Assembly (NCBI GenBank): GCA_013821025.1
Contig: JACDHN010000104.1
Span: 1 to 8,088, forward strand
Origin: Acidimicrobiia bacterium
GTDB lineage: Bacteria; Actinomycetota; Acidimicrobiia; Acidimicrobiales; Ilumatobacteraceae
DNA length: 8,088 nt
Reading direction: 5' to 3'
The translations under genes and the position numbers were made by a program. The notes under the pieces are model-generated. The model had not been told where the DNA came from. It was given only the letters and a program-made list of their open reading frames with translations, and ran no database searches. Positions 1-4,664 of this stretch are shown here, one piece after another (the first letter of the stretch is position 1; the number at the start of each line of letters is the position of its first letter).

Positions 1-226
1 TCGTGAACGTCAGCCGTGACACGGCGTCGTCGCGAGCCGCCTCGTCGAGCTTGCCGGCACCGACGCCGCGGTCGAGCGACTTGAGCACGCGGGCCCTGCC
101 CCGCTCGGCGGCTTCGGCGTCGGACTCACAGGCGACGACGTCAATGCCGTTGCGGGCGCACACCTCGGCGATGCCAGAGCCCATCAGCCCGACACCGACC
201 ACCCCGACTCGCTCGATCGTGTCCAC
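1..226 (-). CDS. 3-hydroxyacyl-CoA (3-hydroxybutyryl-CoA) dehydrogenase, N-terminal part, truncated by window edge
   Basis: Cytoplasmic NAD-dependent enzyme of the 3HCDH family, which oxidises 3-hydroxyacyl-CoA to 3-ketoacyl-CoA in beta-oxidation or butyrate/PHB-type pathways. About 75 residues are visible; the rest lies left of the window. The N-terminus is a Rossmann beta-alpha-beta unit with the family signature GVVGVGLMGSGIA about 8 residues from the start, followed by IDVVACESD, where the acidic residue at the end of strand 2 fits NAD rather than NADP. Start choice: GTG at 226 gives an MDTIERVGVVG opening typical of the family, and a TACGAT box lies exactly 7 nt upstream, fitting a leaderless transcript. 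An in-frame ATG at 235 adds three residues. The frame stays open back to 616, but the upstream translation is Arg/Pro/Ser-rich and resembles no family member. The family call is firm; the substrate chain length and exact gene (hbd, paaH or fadB2 type) cannot be told from this fragment. Confidence 0.88.
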   Translation of the reverse strand, partial: MDTIERVGVVGVGLMGSGIAEVCARNGIDVVACESDAEAAERGRARVLKSLDRGVGAGKLDEAARDDAVSRLTFT

Positions 227-233
227 GGCCCGC

Positions 234-239
234 ATCGTA
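234..239 (-). promoter_or_regulatory. Candidate -10 box (TACGAT) of a leaderless dehydrogenase transcript
   Basis: On the minus strand TACGAT matches the actinobacterial TANNNT -10 pattern and is separated by 7 nt (GCGGGCC) from GTG at 226, the distance expected if transcription starts on the start codon. No good Shine-Dalgarno sequence or -35 box is visible. pgi shows the same geometry. Inferred from position only. Confidence 0.35.
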
Positions 240-476
240 CTGAGACGTGGGTGCACGCCGGTCGTGGCGGCTGGCGCTGTTCGGGGCCCCGTGACCTCGG
301 CGGGTGTGAGGATGACGATGGGCAGCGTTCGGCGGGCGCTGCGCTGGTAGTGCTCGATGGGGGCGGGCGCCGCGTGAGGAGCGGCATGCGCCGCGCCAGG
401 TCTCCCAGCAGAACGGGCACCCGGCTCCCTGCGGGAGCTCGGCATTCGATGGCTGCAAACCGCGACGACTTCACGG

Positions 477-620
477 CTAGGCGGTGGCGGGCCGATCGGA
501 CCGCTCGAAGACCTCGGGCTGCCCGCGGTCGGCGAGCCTGGCGTCCAGCTCGTATCGACGGTCGCGCTCCCGCCGAGCGATCGCATCTGCAGGTTCGCCA
601 GTCCGGGTTCGCCCGGTCAT
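477..620 (-). CDS. Possible small hypothetical protein, 47 aa
   Basis: Weakly supported. A minus-strand frame from ATG at 620 to TAG at 477 encodes a highly charged 47-residue peptide (MTGRTRTGEPADAIARRERD at the start, ERSDRPATA at the end), with no membrane segment and no cysteine. The last 30 codons have G or C in nearly every third position and a balanced Arg/Glu/Asp/Leu composition, unlike the Arg/Pro/Ser-rich shadows in other frames. An upstream in-frame ATG at 686 would give 69 residues, but that added part looks less protein-like. A purine-rich GGGGGT lies about 14 nt upstream of ATG 620, which is poor spacing. It has the same orientation as the dehydrogenase, with about 250 nt between them. 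No family recognised. It could be a remnant of a longer gene or a chance ORF. Confidence 0.25.
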   Translation of the reverse strand: MTGRTRTGEPADAIARRERDRRYELDARLADRGQPEVFERSDRPATA

Positions 621-761
621 TTTCGAGCTGCGGACCCCCGAGTGGAACTTGCGGTGCCCATCGGTCGGAGGGTCGTGATGTCGCACAACACAGGTCCCTG
701 GTCGAGCCGGGCGCCCATCGGTACGGACGTCCGATCGAGTTCAAGCCCGATGGTTATCCCC

Positions 762-790
762 TTGACTCAACCACCGCGGACGCCCATGAT
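762..790 (+). promoter_or_regulatory. Candidate sigma-70-type promoter for the protease gene
   Basis: TTGACT (762-767, five of six matches to TTGACA) is followed after exactly 17 nt by CATGAT (785-790, four of six matches to TATAAT). Transcription would begin near 797, giving a short leader of about 17 nt before GTG 814, with a purine-rich GGGTGG (804-809) as possible ribosome binding site. The spacing is ideal; the -10 box lacks the usual first T. Confidence 0.35.
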
Positions 791-813
791 CACGGTATGT
801 CCTGGGTGGCGTC

Positions 814-1233
814 GTGAAGGCTACGAGGGCACCGAAATCGATCCTGGTGGCCCACAGCGGCGCAAGGGTTGCAGGGGGCGCGCCACCGGCGAACGCTCCT
901 CTTGACGTCATCGACCGCCAGGACCTCACAACCCGCGAGCGGGACTTTCTCCGGTTCGTCGGGTCCTTGGGTGCCCCGTTGAGCGACGCCCGGGCGCTCG
1001 AACTCTTCCATATGTCGGTCGCCAACCTGATCGTGGAGCTGCAGCAGGCCGGGCTAGAGGTGCCGGCGGAGCTCCTTGAACGCGCCGGACCCACCGAGGT
1101 CGCCGACGTGCTGGAGCCGCTCGATGCCGTGCCGTTGTTCGAGCAGATCATCCCTCAGCGCCGATCGGCGCCTCGTTCCAGTTTCCTGACCACTGGGCTG
1201 GCGCCAAGCTCGACCACCGGAATCAGCGTCTGA
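814..1233 (+). CDS. N-terminal (propeptide) fragment of the S1 serine protease, ended by a frameshift
   Basis: This ORF starts at GTG 814 and is credible as protein to about residue 111 (codons near 1141-1147). It contains an acidic, leucine-rich helical stretch with LTTRERDFLRFVGSLG and VANLIVELQQAGLEVPAELL. After that it turns into Arg/Ser/Pro/Thr-rich nonsense up to the stop at 1233, while the next frame becomes clearly coding at ADHPSAP (from 1143). The two pieces therefore look like one original reading frame leading into the protease at 1275-2189. In secreted streptogrisin-like proteases an N-terminal propeptide precedes the catalytic domain and aids folding; this fragment sits where that would be. 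The N-terminus KATRAPKSILVAHSGARVAG is only weakly hydrophobic, so there is no convincing signal peptide. Either the true start is elsewhere or the export signal is lost. Inferred role; no specific family recognised for the fragment itself. Confidence 0.5.
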   Translation: MKATRAPKSILVAHSGARVAGGAPPANAPLDVIDRQDLTTRERDFLRFVGSLGAPLSDARALELFHMSVANLIVELQQAGLEVPAELLERAGPTEVADVLEPLDAVPLFEQIIPQRRSAPRSSFLTTGLAPSSTTGISV

Positions 1234-1274
1234 TCATCGCCGTCTCCGACACCGCCGGAGCCCAGAAGGTCAAG

Positions 1275-2189
1275 GTGGCGGTCAGCGCAGAATCCGACGT
1301 TGACGTCCGGGTCGTCTCGCACACATTGGACGAGATCCGCGCTGACATCGAAGCCGTGTCGCTGGCGCTCGGCCTTGGGGGCGATTCGCTGGATGAGGCC
1401 GACCTCACCGCTTACCAGCGACACATCGTCGTGGCGGATGACTTCGACTCGAACGGCATGGTCGTCACGATCGACCCCCGCGCGGGCGACGTCTCCACGA
1501 TAATGTCAAGGATCCGGTCACTGGTCACCGTGCCGACGGACATCCGCGTGGAGTCGATGGACCTCTCACTCGACTGCAACCCACTCGCGTGTGGCCTGCC
1601 GCTGCGGGGCGGTATCAAAGTAACAACGATCGGGTGCACCTACGGCTTCATCATGTGGCAGGGCGGATCTACCAAACGCGCCTCAACAGCCGGCCACTGC
1701 GACGACGACAGCTACCGGGGACACAATGGCGACCGTGTCGGCCAGCGGGTGTGGGAGTCGACCTCCTCGCAAGGGATAGACGTGGAACTCGTCAGCATCG
1801 AGAATCCGGGCTACTGGCGGCCTGGCCCGATCTTCTACACGGATGGTGTTGACGACTACGAGGTGAGTGGAACCGTCAGCCAGAGTGCCGCTGCCTACGA
1901 CACCTACCTCTGTCACACCGGCCAGAAGTTGTACGACGACACCGGCTCGGCGCAGTCGTGCGGTCGGCTCACCGCCAAGTACGCCACCTTCTTCCGCAAC
2001 GAGAACTCACTGGGCAAGATCGAACCGTGTCAAACGCTCGGCGGTGACAGCGGTGGGCCCGTCTGGAACGTTGCCGGTGAAGCGTTTGGCTTTCACAAGG
2101 GCGGCGGATCCGGCGACTGCTACTTCAGTTGGGCCAGCCTCACCGAAGAACACTCAGGCTGGCGCCCATGGGTGTCCGGGGGCAAGTAG
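1275..2189 (+). CDS. Trypsin-like (S1, streptogrisin/alpha-lytic type) serine protease, catalytic part
   Basis: Chymotrypsin-fold endopeptidase, normally exported. Numbering from GTG 1275 (304 aa): residues 1 to about 100 are prodomain-like, with heptad-rich HTLDEIRADIEAVSLALGLG. The catalytic domain follows PLRGGIKV (about 109). The full triad is visible: His141 in TAGHC, Asp169 in QGIDVELVSI, Ser259 in GGDSGGPV. Cysteines 121/142 (CTYGF...GHC), 213/229 and 252/282 are placed as the three disulfides typical of bacterial S1 enzymes, plus an extra close pair, 101/106. The frame is open back to 1080 and reads ADHPSAPIGASFQFPDHWAG and LDHRNQRLIIAVSDTAGAQK upstream of 1275. GTG 1275 is therefore only the first conventional start codon, and the real N-terminus lies in another frame (814-1147). 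A lipoprotein gene begins on the base after the stop. The catalytic half looks functional; whether an active enzyme is made depends on the upstream frameshift. Confidence 0.85.
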   Translation: MAVSAESDVDVRVVSHTLDEIRADIEAVSLALGLGGDSLDEADLTAYQRHIVVADDFDSNGMVVTIDPRAGDVSTIMSRIRSLVTVPTDIRVESMDLSLDCNPLACGLPLRGGIKVTTIGCTYGFIMWQGGSTKRASTAGHCDDDSYRGHNGDRVGQRVWESTSSQGIDVELVSIENPGYWRPGPIFYTDGVDDYEVSGTVSQSAAAYDTYLCHTGQKLYDDTGSAQSCGRLTAKYATFFRNENSLGKIEPCQTLGGDSGGPVWNVAGEAFGFHKGGGSGDCYFSWASLTEEHSGWRPWVSGGK

Positions 2190-3188
2190 GTGTACTGCAA
2201 GCGCAGGCTCGCCTTCCGGACAGACGCAGGTCACTCGAGCGGGTACCGACGGCTCGTGGCAATTGGGTCGACCATCCTCCTCGCAGCGACGCTCCCGGCG
2301 TGCGGACAGCGCAACGGCGTCGGAGAGGAAGCCACGCCGGGTGACACGACACCCGCATCGGCTGCGGCCTCCAACTCTGAACCATCAGATCCGGCAGCCA
2401 CGCGTCCATCCGCGCCACAGCCGTCCCAGCCCACCGACCCTGGCCCACTGCTCGTACTGCCCCCTGACCTGGCAGGCGGCGGCCTCAGCGCCGTGGTTCG
2501 CGGAAGGCTCGTCTTTCGCGGCGCGTGCGCCTACATCAACACTCCGTGGAATCGCGAGCCGCGATTGGATCGCATCGTGTGGCCAAGGGGCACAGCGTGG
2601 CAGGAGCAGTCGCGTGCTGTGATCCTGCGAAATGGCGACGTTCTGCGCGACGGCGACGATTTCTACGCGGCTGGGGGATTCGTCAGCGATCGGGAACTCG
2701 CATTTTACCTCGGTGATGAGCTCGCAGCGCGAGCCTTCGAGTGTGACGAGGCGCGCGGAACCCATCTGGTCCACGACGATCTCGCCACCTGGGGTGACCC
2801 CCCCGCTGCGGAATCTGATGGCGCCGTTGCACCCTTGCTCGTCCTACCGGCAGAGGTGAAGGGCGAGCTTATCTCGCTCGTGCAGGGCCGATTGGTGTTC
2901 GGAAGGACGTGCGTCTATCTCCGCATCTCGAACAACGGCAGAAAGGAGCTACATCGGGTCGTATGGCCCACCGGCACGACCTGGCGGGAGCACCCCCCGG
3001 CCGTGGTGCTTCCCAATGGTGAGGTACTGAAGGACGGCGACAGTTTGAACGCGGCGGGAGGTTTCGTGTGGGACTTTGCGCTGAACAGGTACGTCGGCGA
3101 CGATCTCGGTACGAGAGGTCGCCGCGAATGTGCCGACGCCGAGGGAACCGATGTCCTGAATAGCGATCCCACGACATGGCCGGATTAA
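2190..3188 (+). CDS. Putative lipoprotein with two tandem copies of a ~118-residue domain
   Basis: 332 aa. The N-terminus has basic residues (KRR, YRR), a hydrophobic stretch (about 22-37) and a lipobox LPAC with Cys38, so the product is probably lipid-anchored on the outer face of the membrane. Residues 39-85 are a Pro/Ser/Thr/Ala-rich linker. Two repeats of equal length follow, 86-203 and 215-332, about half identical by hand alignment with one compensating gap on each side. Shared landmarks are PLLVLP, GRLVF, C-x-Y (Cys113, Cys241), VWP-x-GT-x-W, NG-x-VL-x-DGD, AAGGFV, GD-x-L, EC (Cys185, Cys314) and a terminal TW-x-D. Each copy has two cysteines, a likely disulfide. The LVF...C...VWP...G-D...GG pattern recalls small beta-rich domains of actinobacterial lipoproteins, but I cannot name a family. 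The GTG start directly follows the protease TAG in the same frame, with GGGGG about 9 nt upstream, so translational coupling is likely. Ligand or partner unknown. Confidence 0.78.
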   Translation: MYCKRRLAFRTDAGHSSGYRRLVAIGSTILLAATLPACGQRNGVGEEATPGDTTPASAAASNSEPSDPAATRPSAPQPSQPTDPGPLLVLPPDLAGGGLSAVVRGRLVFRGACAYINTPWNREPRLDRIVWPRGTAWQEQSRAVILRNGDVLRDGDDFYAAGGFVSDRELAFYLGDELAARAFECDEARGTHLVHDDLATWGDPPAAESDGAVAPLLVLPAEVKGELISLVQGRLVFGRTCVYLRISNNGRKELHRVVWPTGTTWREHPPAVVLPNGEVLKDGDSLNAAGGFVWDFALNRYVGDDLGTRGRRECADAEGTDVLNSDPTTWPD

Positions 3189-3247
3189 CCGCATCCCTAC
3201 CACGGACGCAGGCTGGTTCGTGAGAGGCGGAACCTGAGATCGGCTTT

Positions 3248-3952
3248 ATGACGGCCACCGACGACGGAGCGTTACTGGGTGACCGTACAGGTCAGCTCTT
3301 CATCGCTCACGGGTCGACGATCATCGAGGTCGCCGGCGGAGACGCTCGACCCGGCACGCAACTGACAACTGACCACCTGTTCCAGTGTTGGTGCCTGACG
3401 AAGCCGCTGCTGGCACTCGCCGCCCACGAGCTGCACGCCCGGCACGACGTCGACCTCACCGAGTCGCTCCGAGTGGTTGGCAGGTGGTTTCCTGGCATGA
3501 CCGATGCGACCGGGACGTTCCTCGACGCGTTGTGTCATGACGCCGGCCTCGTGGAGCCGAAGGCGTCGCAGTTTGTGTTCTCATCTCCGGCGGCCAGACC
3601 GTCGTTGCTCGACAAGATCGGTGTCACGGCGCCGTTGGCGGCGTACAGCGAGCTGAGCGCCTGGCTGCTCGTGCAATGGCTGATCGAGCAGTCAACCCAC
3701 GAGGCGGCCGATCTGCTGATCAGCGCGATGATGCTCGAACCCCTCGTCCTCGACGACTCGATCCACCTCACGATGGACAGGCACACCTACCGCAGCGAGC
3801 GCGACAGGATCGCCACCTACTCGTCGGAGCGGCGGGGCGCTGCCATCCCATGGCTCCACGACACGACCGAGTCGTTCGCCACGCTCTGCTCGCCTTGTCT
3901 TGGCGGTTACGTGACCGCTGGTGCCATCGGTCGACTGTTCATGCCCTGTTGA
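3248..3952 (+). CDS. Beta-lactamase-fold serine hydrolase, N-terminal fragment of a broken gene
   Basis: 234 aa in this frame. It resembles the beta-lactamase/transpeptidase-like family (PF00144 type; esterases, DD-peptidases, class C lactamases). Around residues 45-56, FQCWCLTKPLLALA aligns with the SxxK helix (commonly S-x-TKP), but the nucleophile position is Cys in CLTK; the codon TGC is one base from a Ser codon. LDALCHDAGLVEP (about 92-104) corresponds to the LLTHTAGL region, and AAYSELSAWLLVQWLIEQ (about 132-149) to the Tyr motif, with YSE instead of YxN. The frame ends early at GRLFMPC: the next frame continues HALLRLHEDGASPLL from 3940. Restoring one base (TTC-CAT instead of TTCAT at 3938-3942) would join them. 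No signal peptide, so cytoplasmic if expressed. No good ribosome site before ATG 3248. It begins 59 nt after the lipoprotein stop. Family assignment is fairly sure; it is unlikely to be active. Confidence 0.65.
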   Translation: MTATDDGALLGDRTGQLFIAHGSTIIEVAGGDARPGTQLTTDHLFQCWCLTKPLLALAAHELHARHDVDLTESLRVVGRWFPGMTDATGTFLDALCHDAGLVEPKASQFVFSSPAARPSLLDKIGVTAPLAAYSELSAWLLVQWLIEQSTHEAADLLISAMMLEPLVLDDSIHLTMDRHTYRSERDRIATYSSERRGAAIPWLHDTTESFATLCSPCLGGYVTAGAIGRLFMPC

Positions 3953-4318
3953 GGCTGCATGAGGACGGGGCGTCACCGTTGCTGATAGGTCAGGAGGCCC
4001 TCACCAGCAGTCTCGAGTATCGCCGAGGGCTGGAGCACGACGCCGTCTTGGACAGAGACTGCGACTTCAGCGCCGGCTTCACCGTTGGCCTGAGCCACCA
4101 CGGGTTCGGCCACCGGGTGTCGCAAAAGTGCGTTCGGGTACGTCGGCTGGCTCGGCGCATCGTTCGTGCTCGCAGACCCCGAGTTCGATCTCGTCGTCGC
4201 CCGGATTTGCCCACGGATCCAGACCGACTTCGTCGCCGTCTCCAACGAGCGCGGTCAGTTCCTTGACGACCTCTATGCGGAGTTGATCGCACTCGTCGGG
4301 TGCTTCGACTCGTGCACG
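3940..4318 (+). pseudogene. C-terminal part of the broken beta-lactamase-fold hydrolase, in two further frames
   Basis: Continues the gene at 3248 in the next frame: HALLRLHEDGASPLL, SLEYRRGLEHDAVLD, FSAGFTVGLSHHGFGHRVSQ (3940 to about 4126). A second indel follows. Removing one A from the AAAA run at 4124-4127 restores the frame and gives SQSAFGYVGWLGASF followed by VLADPEFDLVVARICP. This is the family's C-terminal FGHxG...aDPE..LvvA region, which carries the third catalytic motif; here it reads FGYVG, so the usual His is Tyr. The tail QTDFVAVSNERGQFLDDLY, AELIALVG matches the expected terminal helix. With two frameshifts and altered residues at all three motifs, this looks like a decaying gene. 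No single frame covers it. Alternative explanation: sequencing errors in the homopolymer, which would leave the residue substitutions unexplained. Confidence 0.6.
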
Positions 4319-4577
4319 GTGAACTGGACGGCAACAGGTGCCAGGTCCTCGGTTACCCGAGGTGAGATGTTCGTCAACGGGGTTGGGTTCCTCCAACCCG
4401 ATCCGTTCGATTCGCCCGACCTCGCGATCTCGATGGCTGCCGTCGACCTCTGGCGTTACCGACTCGGCGCGTCAGGCCTCTTCGAATCCCGAGAAGCGCG
4501 ACCGCGGCGCCGACCTGAAACGGCCGGCGAGAGCGTTCGTCGAGGCCCTTGGTGCCGAAGGGTGGAGCATCGGGTGA
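4319..4577 (+). pseudogene. Unrecognised coding remnant with an internal frameshift
   Basis: Following the hydrolase without a stop, the same frame continues with protein-like sequence: MFVNGVGFLQPDPFDSPDLA from ATG 4367, then AAVDLWRYRLGASGLFE. At about 4487-4490 the coding signal moves to the next frame, EKRDRGADLKRPARAFVEAL and GAEGWSIG, ending at TGA 4575-4577. Dropping one C from CCC (4488-4490) would join the two parts. It could be an extra C-terminal region of the hydrolase or a separate small gene starting at 4367. I recognise no family. Codon third positions are GC-rich in the chosen frames, which supports former coding function. Confidence 0.35.
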
Positions 4578-4652
4578 ACCGCCCGATGAGCCCCGTGCGC
4601 CGACCTTGCAGCGGAGCGCGAGACTCGAGCGGACGGCACGCGCACCGAGGTC

Positions 4653-4660
4653 GGAAGGAG
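4653..4660 (+). promoter_or_regulatory. Ribosome binding site of the acyl-CoA synthetase gene
   Basis: GGAAGGAG lies 4 nt before ATG 4665 and is the clearest Shine-Dalgarno sequence in the window. It fixes the start of the acyl-CoA synthetase and suggests a leadered transcript, unlike the dehydrogenase and pgi. No clear -10/-35 pair is seen in the 87 nt between 4577 and 4665. Confidence 0.7.
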
Positions 4661-4664
4661 AGCC

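Larger units (their letters stand above)
236..813. other. Mostly non-coding spacer between divergent dehydrogenase and protease genes
   Basis: Apart from the weak minus-strand ORF at 477-620 and the promoter candidates listed separately, I see no gene here. All long frames give Arg/Pro/Ser/Ala-rich translations without recognisable motifs. A 10-bp direct repeat, GCCCATCGGT, occurs at 656-665 and 713-722; it may be chance at this composition. The spacer separates two divergently transcribed genes, so both promoters should lie in it. Confidence 0.5.

Noticed and set aside
656..722. 10-bp direct repeat GCCCATCGGT as an operator or attachment site
   Set aside because: Only two copies, 57 nt apart, in GC-rich DNA, with no flanking integrase, tRNA or regulator; probably chance.
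251..817. Plus-strand frame of 188 codons in the left spacer
   Set aside because: Arg/Gly/Ser-rich with no motif and poor codon pattern; it crosses the likely protease promoter and the candidate minus-strand small ORF.
1130..1160. Programmed -1 ribosomal frameshift in the protease
   Set aside because: No slippery heptamer and no obvious downstream stem-loop; a plain indel is simpler.
1867..2622. Plus-strand frame of 251 codons across the protease-lipoprotein junction
   Set aside because: Ser/Pro/Arg/Thr-rich shadow of two better-supported genes in another frame.
4380..4399. Hairpin GGGTTGG/CCAACCC as a rho-independent terminator
   Set aside because: No T-run follows, and it lies within sequence that still looks coding on the plus strand.
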